From the NCBI GenBank assembly GCA_963809925.1, contig CAWELH010000005.1, forward strand, positions 248,001 to 312,000: a stretch of DNA of 64,000 nt, in the 5' to 3' direction. Below the pieces are notes generated by a model. The model searched no databases and had not been told where the DNA came from. It saw only the letters and a list, made by a program, of their open reading frames with translations. The stretch is from DASQZK01 sp963809925. GTDB lineage: Bacteria > Bacteroidota > Bacteroidia > Bacteroidales > GCA-2748055. Position 1 is the stretch's first letter; each line of letters begins with the position of its first letter. Below, piece after piece: positions 43,548 to 52,900 of the stretch. Made by a program: the position numbers and the translations under genes.

Positions 43548-43883
43548 ATTTTAAGGAAAAAATATGCGGAAAGTACAACTGATTTAGTCACTAATTTAAA
43601 GAATGCGTTTCAAACTAAAGGTATAGTGCCACTTGACACTTTGATACTGGAAAAAATTGTAATCCATAACATGAAAAGTCATGGTTTGTACTCTGATTAT
43701 CGTCATTAGGACAGGGATAAAAACTGGTCGTATGTATTGCCGGAAAATATTTACAGACAGATTCTTAAGCATGATGTAAACAGTAAAGAAACTGAAGTTC
43801 TTTTTGAAATTTTAGCAGAACAAATTTTGTTGTTTACAGCAACAGAAATTAAATGGAACTCTGAGTGGTCTGCATTCCGATAG
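43548..43883 (+). pseudogene. Unidentified decayed protein gene
   Basis: One frame reads 110 codons of good protein (TTDLVTNLKNAFQTKGIVPL, LILEKIVIHNMKSHGLYSDY, then after TAG 43707-43709 KNWSYVLPENIYRQILKHD, SKETEVLFEILAEQILLF). It lacks a start codon, has one internal stop, and ends in TAG inside the palindrome CCGATAGCAATCGG. No family was recognised. Confidence 0.5.
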
Positions 43884-43967
43884 CAATCGGAACAGCGATG
43901 AGTCGGTTTTGAACTACAAACGCCGGTCTATGAACATATCGAATAAAGGGAAATTTATCGGGAGAAT

Positions 43968-44162
43968 GTCTGAACTGTGATTTTGAATGATTGATGTGAT
44001 ACACATGATGATCAATGAGCAATATAAATAATCTGAACAAACCGTTAAAATTATTGGCTGCGCCATGGTGATTCCAAATTGAAATTTCACCGCCTCGAAA
44101 ACAAGAAATTCAGGTAAAAGAATCATGACAATCAAAAAAATCACATAAATCACAGTTCAGAC
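43968..44162. repeat. Inverted repeat with 16-base perfect outer arms
   Basis: GTCTGAACTGTGATTT (43968-43983) and AAATCACAGTTCAGAC (44147-44162) are exact reverse complements. Both arms continue inward imperfectly (GATTGATGTGAT.. and ATCACAT..; CATGAT and ATCATGACAATC). The interior is about 160 bases and non-coding. Such GTGATTT/AAATCAC hairpin elements are frequent in Bacteroidota spacers, to my recollection, and may be non-autonomous mobile elements. Confidence 0.75.
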
Positions 44163-44354
44163 GATTGATATGCATATGTTCCTTGAAGAATTATTGTAGT
44201 GATAAATCCATTTCCTAAGCGAGGGATTCTTTTTTGTGAGGCTTAAATTTATCTTAATAGGGATAAAATCAATATCTTTCAAACAAAATAAATAAGAATA
44301 TTTAATATTAAACAAATGTTCATATAATTTGTTGTAATCATTTGATCTTTAAAT

Positions 44355-44795
44355 ATGCCAAGACCAAAACGAATACGAAAGGTGACCAATCCCCCACATT
44401 TCAAGGGATTTAGGCCTATTGGCCAGCAGCAGGAAAATAATCCGGTAGTTTTAAATTACGAAGAATATGAGTCTATTCGTTTAAGCGACTTTGAATTGCA
44501 CGGACATCTTGAAGCTTCCCGGTTAATGGAAGTCTCACGCCCTACGTATACGCGTATTTATGAAAGCGCACGGAGAAAAGTTGCACAAGCGTTCGTTCTT
44601 GGAAGAACTATCGTTTTTGAAGGCGGTAAAGTTTACTTCGACAGTGACTGGTATTTTTGCAACCATTGTGGTTGTTGGTTTAACCATCCCGCTAAAGATG
44701 AGGAAATTAAGAAATGTGCACTTTGTGGTTCCACGGACATCGAACAAAATCAGAATAACATGTTGCAAGAAGAAATAAAGAAAGATAACTGTTAG
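44355..44795 (+). CDS. DUF134 (UPF0251) family DNA-binding protein
   Basis: A 146-residue protein beginning MPRPKRIRKVTNPPHFKGFRPIG, the DUF134 signature. A helix-turn-helix follows (YESIRLSDFELHGHLEASRLMEVSRPTYTRIYESARRKVAQAF) and a C-terminal zinc ribbon (FCNHCGCWF...KKCALCGSTDI). DUF134 genes typically sit next to NifX/NifB-type iron-molybdenum cofactor-binding domain proteins, as here with the next gene 4 bases downstream, and are thought to regulate them. The regulated function in non-nitrogen-fixers is unknown, possibly metal or Fe-S related. Confidence 0.92.
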   Translation: MPRPKRIRKVTNPPHFKGFRPIGQQQENNPVVLNYEEYESIRLSDFELHGHLEASRLMEVSRPTYTRIYESARRKVAQAFVLGRTIVFEGGKVYFDSDWYFCNHCGCWFNHPAKDEEIKKCALCGSTDIEQNQNNMLQEEIKKDNC

Positions 44796-44799
44796 AAGC

Positions 44800-45117
44800 A
44801 TGAAAGTAGCTATTACTTCTGTCGGGAATAGTCCCGATTCAAAATTGGATAACCATTTCGGCCGCTGTTCTTATTTTGTGATTTACGATAATGAGACATC
44901 TGCGACTACATATATCCCGAATCCATTCAAAGAAAATGTTGAAGAGGCAGGCCCGGAATCGGTTAAGTTGATTTCATCCAATGGAGTTAGTAAAATAATT
45001 TCAGGTGAATTCGGTGCTAAAGTTAAGGCTATCACTGACAGTTTACAAATTCAGCTTATAATGTTGAAAGATCAGAACAAAACAATCAGTGAGATCATTA
45101 AAATGCTTAATCATTAA
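44800..45117 (+). CDS. NifX/NifB C-domain-like (dinitrogenase iron-molybdenum cofactor biosynthesis) protein
   Basis: A 105-residue RNase H-like fold protein: MKVAITSVGNSPDSKLDNHFGRCSYFVIYD is the family start with the conserved HFGRC. It continues with NPFKENVEEAGPESVKLISSNGVSKIISGEFGAKVKAI. These proteins bind Fe-S or Fe-Mo clusters in nitrogenase assembly, but stand-alone copies in anaerobes have unknown roles. It is in an operon with DUF134 and ends at a hairpin terminator. Confidence 0.9.
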   Translation: MKVAITSVGNSPDSKLDNHFGRCSYFVIYDNETSATTYIPNPFKENVEEAGPESVKLISSNGVSKIISGEFGAKVKAITDSLQIQLIMLKDQNKTISEIIKMLNH

Positions 45118-45158
45118 AAAAACGGTTATCTGAAAATTTAATCAGAAAACCGTTTTCT
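45117..45158 (+). terminator. Terminator after NifX-like gene
   Basis: AAAACGGTT and AACCGTTTT form the stem around an 18-20-base loop that itself contains CTGA/TCAG complementarity, followed by CTATATATT. It is moderately strong. Confidence 0.7.
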
Positions 45159-45177
45159 ATATATTACAGTTGCATTC

Positions 45178-45494
45178 CTACCTGGCTTTACCCGCATTCA
45201 TCACTTTTTCTTCCAATAATTCCCGGGCACCGAAGAACCAGTCCTAAGCTTTTTTACCTTCTTTCTGTGTTTCCATGCGTTCTTTGGCCGTATCACATGA
45301 ACCGGTTGTTAGTATGATACCGGATCGACCGCGCGTCAGTCGGATTAAGGACAAAAAAGAATTACCCATTTGCCTTTGTATTTTGATGGAAAATTAATTT
45401 CTAAATGGTTTGCGATAGCTTCGAATACAGGTGTTGCTTCTCCAATGCTAGGTAATGATTCAATTTCTTGCTCTGTTGTTTCCCTATTTTTTGA
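45178..45494 (-). pseudogene. Peroxiredoxin gene with internal deletion and stops
   Basis: The minus strand first reads LPSIGEATPVFEAIANHLEI and FPSKYKGKWVILF, the start of an AhpC/TSA-type peroxiredoxin, then stops shortly before where the catalytic PADFTPVC segment should be. Immediately after comes TGSCDTAKERMETQKEGKKA and, past a TAG, DWFFGARELLEEKVMN, the C-terminal tail of the same family. The middle of the gene, including the peroxidatic Cys, is missing. No start codon is present. Confidence 0.75.
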
Positions 45495-45597
45495 TTTTTA
45501 AGCTACATTCTATTTTTTTATCTGCGACAAACAAAGATAGGAAAATCTTTATTTATGAGTATATGTTCATTATATTTGCATCAATTACTTGCAAATA

Positions 45598-45890
45598 TGA
45601 TACGCATAGGCTAAAACGAATTCGTCAAATGAATTTCCCTCATTTCAATTGGTTTAAACCCATTAATATTGAGGCTTATAACTAGGAAGACTTGGAAGGA
45701 CGCGAAGAATCGGTTTGTATCTGTCCAAAATGCGGAAGAGAAAAACTCACAGGCACGGAACGCCGTGTTGCGATGAAATTTTGCAATACAGGTATTCATC
45801 CCTGAAACCTTGGCAACGTTTGGGAAGTGGCCAGGGTGGATCTGGCCGGGGACTAGGACGCAAAAACTGTTTTAGAGTTGGAAATTAAAT
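45598..45890 (+). pseudogene. Decayed second DUF134 / glycine-rich gene segment
   Basis: RLKRIRQMNFPHFNWFKPIN matches the DUF134 N-terminus (compare PKRIRKVTNPPHFKGFRPIG at 44358). After TAG, a zinc-ribbon-like VCICPKCGREKLTGTERRVAMKF is read, then TGA, then WQRLGSGQGGSGRGLGRKNC, which resembles the glycine-rich DUF5320-type proteins that accompany NifX-like genes. The -7-like TATATTTG at 45571-45578 may be its old promoter. It lies directly upstream of the second NifX-like gene, so an ancestral copy of the whole cluster probably decayed here. Confidence 0.6.
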
Positions 45891-45947
45891 TATGAGAAGG
45901 GCAAATCACTCTTCGTTCACTAAATAAATTAACTAAAAAGTAAAAGC

Positions 45948-46310
45948 ATGAATAAACGAATTGGTATCCCGATGGAAAACGGGATTTTGTCCGCGCATTT
46001 TGGGCATTGCCAACAATTTGCAATTGTGGATGTGGTAGATGGTGTAATTACCGAAATTAAAGAATTAACTCCACCAGAACATGTACCAGGATTGTACCCG
46101 AGCTGGGTGGCAGGGTTTGGAGTAACCGACGTGATTGGCGGTGGCATGGGGCAAAAAGCCATCGATTTGTTCAATCAGCAAAACATTAATGCATTTGTGG
46201 GAGCGCCAATAAAATCGGCGAGAGAACTGGTCAGCGATTTTATTGATAACAAACTTAGCCTGACTGCAAATTACTGTAACCACGATGGCAATCACAAGTG
46301 CAGCCATTAA
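45948..46310 (+). CDS. NifX-like iron-molybdenum cofactor-binding domain protein with His/Cys tail
   Basis: A 120-residue protein: MNKRIGIPMENGILSAHFGHCQQFAIVDV is the family start with the conserved HFGHC. PGLYPSWVAGFGVTDVIGGGMGQKAIDLF follows, and the C-terminus is the metal-ligand-rich CNHDGNHKCSH. It is a paralogue of the gene at 44800. The Cys/His tail may bind metal or Fe-S clusters (inference). Confidence 0.9.
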   Translation: MNKRIGIPMENGILSAHFGHCQQFAIVDVVDGVITEIKELTPPEHVPGLYPSWVAGFGVTDVIGGGMGQKAIDLFNQQNINAFVGAPIKSARELVSDFIDNKLSLTANYCNHDGNHKCSH

Positions 46311-46349
46311 CAAAAAGGAAGAAGTAATCTCAGACTTTTCACAATTTGG

Positions 46350-46601
46350 GTGCTTTCACTATTTGCAGGACTCATGATTGCTGATAAGATTTCTAAGCGT
46401 TGGACAGTTCTTGCTCATATAACGGTCTACTGGCTGATGATAGGGCTGACAATTGGTTCTTTGATTATCTATAGTGGTGTGATCATTGAATTTGGGAAAA
46501 AACCTGCCTTTAAATTCCTTGTTGTGCCCTTAATATCATGGCTTCTTTTCGTGACGGCTATGCAGATAGTAAGCCGGCTGCCTTCTGACAAATCCAATTA
46601 G
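46350..46601 (+). CDS. Small membrane protein, unknown, start uncertain
   Basis: An 83-residue reading with three hydrophobic segments (LSLFAGLMIADKI, VLAHITVYWLMIGLTIGSLIIYSGVII and FLVVPLISWLLFVTAMQIV). The start used is GTG 46350, but the same frame is open upstream to the stop of the NifX-like gene and encodes more hydrophobic residues (LRLFTIWV), so the N-terminus may be longer or partly lost. No family was recognised. Confidence 0.45.
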   Translation: MLSLFAGLMIADKISKRWTVLAHITVYWLMIGLTIGSLIIYSGVIIEFGKKPAFKFLVVPLISWLLFVTAMQIVSRLPSDKSN

Positions 46602-46647
46602 CTTTTACATGAAATGACGAAAAATATTCTGTTCTCAGTATCCCTTT

Positions 46648-48461
46648 TTATTTTTCAAGACACTTTACGTACACGTAATAAGCATTCCTTTGAATGTTTT
46701 CATCATCTTTAAACCGGCATTCCAATTGATAGTACCCTTTTTGAAGCTCCAGTACAAACCGTGCACAGGAATCCTGACCTTCAACAATGTTGAAAAATTC
46801 CTGGCCCCCGATCCTGATCTTTGCACTTTTAATGTTCAGCCCTTTACCCGGCGGATATGATTCCCCTCCGGGGGCCGTATCATTCAACCGGAGATGACTC
46901 TCCCTGGGCCAGCGATAAAGTTCAATTTCATACTTCCCGGATTTTACCGTTTCGACGGCCCAGAACCCATTTGCCCCTTCGTCCATTTCTCACCATTAGT
47001 CTGAGACCAGGCTGGCATCCCCTCCAATACATGGCAATCATGACTGTTCAACCTCGCAGGGGTATCATATGGCGAACCGACCGTTAAATAGCTGTATTGA
47101 CCAGAATCGACGGAAACATTTGCCCACCAGTTTTCATACCCGGATAGCAGTTTCGATACAACTTCAGGATGTTCCATTGCGACATTGTCTTTCTGTCCAG
47201 GGTCAATCTTCATATCATACAGTTTGTCTTTACCCACCAACCTCCACTGGTCGGTCATAACGGCAAACTGCTTCCATTTGATCAGGAATTCTTCTCTTTG
47301 GGTATCGGTAAAAAGAATACGTTCAGGCCAATTTTCCGGTTGTCCGTAAAGAAGCGGTGTAAGGCTGATTCCGTCAAAGCTGTCTTCAGGTGAAGAAATT
47401 CCGCACAGGTCCAAAATGGTGGGTACAAAATCAATGTATGAAGTAATTGTCGATACATCTTTCCCGCCCGGGATCCCTCCATCCGGCCAGTACAGGAAGA
47501 ACGGGACGCGATGGCCTCCATCATAGGGTGAACCTTTTTTGCCCCTCATACCGGCATTGTATCCTGCCATTATTTCACCGTCTTTACCGAACTCCACTCC
47601 CCCCGATGTGCCGTTGTCCGACATAAAAACCAGTATCGTGTTCGTGGAAAGGCCCAGGCTGTCCAATGCCTCACGGAGCCTGCCCAGGTTTTCATCCAGA
47701 TTAGAGATCATCCCGTAAAAATCGGGATGCGGGATATCAGGGTTGTTTTTGTACGGATCACTGTATTTTGCTTCCACATAGTATGGGTGATGCGGGGCAT
47801 TGGTTGAAAGGTAACAGAAAAATGGCCCGTTTTTATTATTTTCGATAAATTTCAGAGCTTCTGAAAACCAGATATCGGTACAGTAGCCGTTATATTTTTC
47901 CGCTTTCCCATTGTGGAAATATGTATCGTCAAAATAATCATTGTTCCAGTAATCGGGCTCCTGTCCTACCCCTCCGCCGCCATGAATCAGCACCTCATCG
48001 AAACCACGGTCCTGTGGGCGGTACGGGTAATTGTCGCCTAAATGCCACTTCCCGAAAATACCCGTACGGTATCCGGCTTCCTTTAACCAACCCGCCAGTG
48101 TATTTTCTTCCGAAGAAAGTATCTCCCGGCCTTTAATTGTATGCCAAACCCCGACTTTATTGCAATATTTGCCGGTCATTAGACCCGCCCGGCTAGGAGC
48201 ACAGGTGGTGCCAGTGTGGAAATTGGTAAAACGGACGCTCTCTGCAAATAAGGTGTCCATGCTGGGGGTTTTAATCCAGGGATTGCCCTCGCACCCAAGG
48301 TCCCCATAGCCTTGATCATCGGTAAGAATGAATATTATATTAGGCTTTGCCGGTACCTTATGATGCTTGTTTTTTAATTGCACGGAACATGAAAATAAGG
48401 TGCCGCCAATCACTATACCGGTGGCGGCCAGAGCTTTTAATGAATGTGCCTTTTCTCTCAT
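46648..48461 (-). pseudogene. Sulfatase (S1 family) lipoprotein with one-base frameshift near the C-terminus
   Basis: The main frame (48461-46944) has a lipoprotein signal ending GGTLFSC (Cys about 25), the metal site FILTDDQGYGD (Asp about 48-49) and the formylglycine signature TTCAPSRAGLMTGK (Cys about 87), then GIFGKWHLG and FMSDNGTSGG. It ends in KWTKGQMGSG and a stop. The C-terminal subdomain (NGFWAVETVKSGKYEIELYRWPRES...) is in another frame (46648-46986). One G lost from the run at 46974-46977 explains the break: five G would give WTKGANGFW. The enzyme would desulfate sulfated glycans or aryl sulfates in the periplasm and needs a maturase, which is not in this window. Confidence 0.9.
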
Positions 48462-49491
48462 TTTCAAAAGTTATTACAAGACCGATGTAAGCCAAAACTC
48501 AGGATAAATTGCTCAGCTCAGGATATCCAGGTTTGATGAATCGCTCGTGTTCCCCACAGTTTTTGCCCGATAACCTTCCAGGTCATTTCCCGGCTCATCA
48601 CGGGAAGGACCGCTGCTATTTTCAACTTCCTATACATTTTCATCCAGCCACGAAGCCAAGATTACCATATCGGGAATGTACAGTTTAAGCAGATTCCTGT
48701 AAGTATTATTCATAGTGCCAATCTTACAATAATTTCAACGTTAAATCAAGAAAAAACAACCCCATTGTTTGAGACAAAAGAGAAAATAAGAATATTTACG
48801 AGGCTGATACTTCCTGGCTTGGAAATGATCTTTTTCTACTTCCCAACAAATTTATCAGAAGTCTTATCGAAAATATAAGTAAGGACCAGATAAAATTGAT
48901 CCTCTTACTTTTAACCTACAGATCTTCGCTTTATATTTCTGATTTTCCAACTCGCTTCTTCCTAAAGGATGATGAATATTACTCTATTGCGGTGATATAT
49001 ATCACCCGTTCCCGGGTAACGAGGATCTATAGCCTTCGTAAATACATTACAAATTATTCTTACTCAACCCAAAATATATGAAATAACCTTTTACACCGAA
49101 CTGAAATTTCTGGATTTTCATTGAAGACATAGGTCTTTATATAGCGCGAATGGAATAGTAATCAATTTTAGACAAAAAGACCGGACTCAGATTTTCGGTG
49201 GTTGTATTTACGTTGAGAATCTACTTCCGGATCACAATGATCCATGATATATACAGTGAAAGTCGAATGACTTTTTGAATATAGACAACTATAAGGATAA
49301 ATCATAATCTTAACGTTACGGTTGCGAACCCGGGAATATCGGGTTAGAAGCCTCCCGTTTTGGAATTGAATCTTTTATCCGGGTATCTTACTTCAGACTG
49401 ATCTATTTACCTTCCTAATCCTCCATTTCACTGAATTTTCCATATTCAGCATAAATTATATTTTTCAATATAATTAATTACTTTTTGCCTT
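48462..49491. other. 1.03-kb divergent spacer, no gene supported
   Basis: A 61-codon plus-strand frame at 48896-49081 looks like random AT-rich sequence. A 27-codon minus-strand frame at about 48713 (MNNTYRNLLKLYIPDMVI) is too short to defend. No tRNA, repeat or clear promoter was recognised. Confidence 0.4.
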
Positions 49492-49932
49492 ATGAAACTT
49501 AAAAATAAATCAAAAATGCGATTCATTCTCCTCATTTTCATCGGCTTACTTTCAGCCAATTCATTTGCTCAACTTAGCAAAGATGAGGCATCAGTTATCC
49601 GAACCTGCTTTCAGCTAGCAGAAATGCAGCCGCAGAATCACCCTGGGCCCAACGGTCTCCCTGTTTTGGTCATAGAGAATAACGGTGTAATTACCGCTGA
49701 CGAATCCTTGAACTGGTTTGGAAACTCTGTCGAATTTATAACGCAGGAGGTAATAAAACAGGAGAATATCAACGCTTATATCAGATTCGAATTATTCCAG
49801 GTTGAAGAGGATAAAGCAGCCGCCACATTCATCTACCAGGTTCGGAATGATGTGGCTACCAGGTTTAGCCTGACTTTTAACCCGGGAAATAACCATTGGT
49901 TTATTTCCGGCAAAACATCAGAAAAGCTCTGA
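49492..49932 (+). CDS. Secreted protein of unknown function
   Basis: A 146-residue protein with a signal peptide (MRFILLIFIGLLSANSFAQ). The mature part (RTCFQLAEMQPQNHPGPNGLP, VITADESLNWFGNSVEFITQE, YIRFELFQVEEDKAAATFIYQ) belongs to no family I recognise. It is 53 bases upstream of the giant adhesin and may be in the same transcript. Confidence 0.65.
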   Translation: MKLKNKSKMRFILLIFIGLLSANSFAQLSKDEASVIRTCFQLAEMQPQNHPGPNGLPVLVIENNGVITADESLNWFGNSVEFITQEVIKQENINAYIRFELFQVEEDKAAATFIYQVRNDVATRFSLTFNPGNNHWFISGKTSEKL

Positions 49933-49985
49933 GCCAAATCTGCTGATAAAAGAATAGAAATAACGTTAAGAAAAACCGAATTATA

Positions 49986-52900
49986 ATGGAACAAATCTAC
50001 TTCAACAAGTTTAAAATTTGCCTTAACCTTGCAATCCTGCTATTGGTGTTATTGTTTACTTCCGCGGGAAGTATTTATGCACAGACACCAGTTGTAAGCA
50101 ACTTCACGAACTTCTCCTATACCGAAAGGACTTCGCCGGTATACGCAGCACCGGGTTTAACCGTCACCAATGGTTCATCCTATAACAACGGGTACATACG
50201 GTTTGAACTCCCAGTGGCAACCGGAGATGAAACACTGGCTCTTACCAGTGCAGCCTCCCCTACTACCTTTAACGCCATTTCAACCAACGGAAGCAGTGTT
50301 TACCTTGGCCAGGGCGGGGGCAGCAAGGTACGGATAGGCGAAATAGACGCTATCGAAAATGGACAGAACGGTCAGCCCCTTAAAGTGGCGGTCACGTTTG
50401 AACGTTCATTCCCCAACGCAAGTTTTGAGGACGGGATAGACGGATGGACAGTCTACAATCAAGCCTATTACAGGCAATCCTCACTCAACGGGATGTTGTT
50501 CCCGATCAGACCAGGTGAAAGCTGCGCCCCTTACACCGAGGGATCTGTACGTGTTTATTCAAACACCAATTCCTACTACGTCGGTCAGACCACAAGTCAG
50601 TCTCCCCCCGACGGCGGCTACTGCATTATGCTTCAAAACAACGGCAGCGTTCCTGTAGTATCATCTACCACTTGTTATGGTCCAGCCTATTCAATTTTTG
50701 GACCTTCAATTATAAGTGATTCCTTTAATGCCTATAACGGAGACAAATTCAGTGTCGAATGGAAAGCTGTGAACGGCAGCGACTGGTACGATGTTATTGG
50801 ATACCTCCTGGGAAGCGGGAGTGACCATACCTGGAATACGGCCGACGACTCCAGAGTCGTAATGTTCTCAGAAAGAGGCAGTGTAAGGACTTCGTGGACG
50901 ACTTCTCAGATTACGATACCTTCCGATGGAGAATACAAATTTGAATTCGTCAGCGGTTCATTCGACCGCAGCGGCGGTGGTGCACTGGGAGCCACTTTGT
51001 ATGTGGACAATCTGCAGCTTATAAGCGGCGCTATGGTAGGCGTTTCGGATGCCAATATGCAACAAATTGCCAGGCAGGTTACCTACCAGAATAATTCCTG
51101 TGAGCCGACTTCCAGCCAGTCCTTGACAATATCTGTCATGAACACAGTAGGTAATTCGGACAGCCAGACAGCAACAGCAATGATTACTGAAATTAACTGT
51201 CCGCCGCTGCTGGCTGCAACTGCAATTAACCCGGCTTTAGTGGAGAATACGCCGGATGTAACATTATTTAACAATGCTTCGGCTTCAAATATTGAAACCG
51301 GTCAAACGATAACAGACCTGATATTTACTGTATCGGGTGTGTCAGACGGTTCGTCTGAAAAGATCACTATCGATGGATCAACCATCGAACTGACAAACGG
51401 TCAATCGGGTACAACCTCAGATAACGCACTTACCTACAGCGTTTCGGTAACAGGCACCCTCGCAACCGTAAGTCTGTCAAAATCACCGGGTATATCACAG
51501 GCTGCCCTGATAGTCATTATGAATTCCCTGGAATACGGTAATGACAGCGGTAATCCCACTGGCGGGAACCGTACGATTTCACTTACGTTCCTGAAAGATG
51601 ACGGTGGCACAGCCAACGGCGGCGTGGATCAGAGCACGCTGGGTGTTCAGTCGGTTGTGAATGTCAAACCGGCTGTCAATATTGCCATCTTTTCCGGTAA
51701 CAATCAGACCGATAAGGTTACCAGCGAACTGAATGATTATATCGTTCTTGTCACCACATCCGATGGATTTCCGGTCAGCGGAAGAAATGTTTCGTTTACA
51801 CTCACTACAATTCCGACAGGCTCGTCCGGTGAGGCATTGTCTGTTAGTGCTTCTACTACTGACAGTCAGGGAAAAACATCCACGAAACTGACACTGGGTA
51901 TCAAAACAGGTAACTACATTGTATCGGCAGTCTCTGCCGGACTGAGTGGTTCACCCAATTCATTCACCTCAACGGCTGCGCCGGAAAGCACCGACGTCGC
52001 TACTTCTGAATTAACTGTTGACGATAATACCTTCACTGCAGGTAGCAGTGTGATTGTAACCATCACTCCAAGAGACGTCTTTAGTAACCCGATTGGGGCA
52101 GGACTGAGTGTTGTCATTAAACTTGATAGCTTACCCTCCGATGCATCAGGCCCTATCAGCGTGACCGATAATGGTGACGGCACCTATTCGGCAACAGTAA
52201 TCCTGACAAATACCGGCGCAGGCAATATTATCAGCGCTGTAGTTGAAAGTCTGCCCTTAAGTTCAACTGCGGACATAACCCTGAATCCTGCTCCGGCCCA
52301 TGATATCATTGTAGCGGGTGTGCAGACGCCACAAACCTATGGTGACACACAGGATGTCACGATCACTATAAAAGATGACTACGGAAATGTTAAAACCGAT
52401 TACACGGGACTTGTGACGTTCAGCAGTACAGATGTTGATGCCAGTGTACCGGCAGACTACACCTTTCTTCCTGCCGATGCAGGAGTAAAAACTATTGTAG
52501 GTGACCTTATGTTCGGAAAAGCAGGTACGTTCACACTTACAGCTTCTGAATCGGGCAACCCGACTATAACCGGTTCACTATCCGATATCTTAGTCAATAA
52601 AAAAACACTTACTGTTACTTCCGATACGGCATCAAGGGTTTATGGTACTTCCGATGAAGTATTTTCCTTTAGTTACGGTGGCTTTCTTACCGGCGATGAT
52701 GAATCGATACTGCAGACTGAACCGGTAGCAACCACAACAACTCTTCAAAGTTCCCCAACCGGCTTTTACAGTGATGCAATTATTCCGGCAGGTGGAGCAG
52801 ATCCCCGGTACGATTTTAATTATGTACCGGCAGGCTATACCATCACCAAAGCTATGCTTACCGTTTCTGCCGACGCTAAGTCAAAGGTCTATGGTGATGC

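Noticed and set aside
44355..46310. Nitrogen fixation cluster
   Set aside because: Only DUF134 and NifX-like domain proteins are present; no nifHDK, nifB radical-SAM or nifEN genes are in the window.
48896..49081. 61-codon plus frame in the sulfatase-upstream spacer
   Set aside because: Composition matches random AT-rich sequence and no start context or family is evident.
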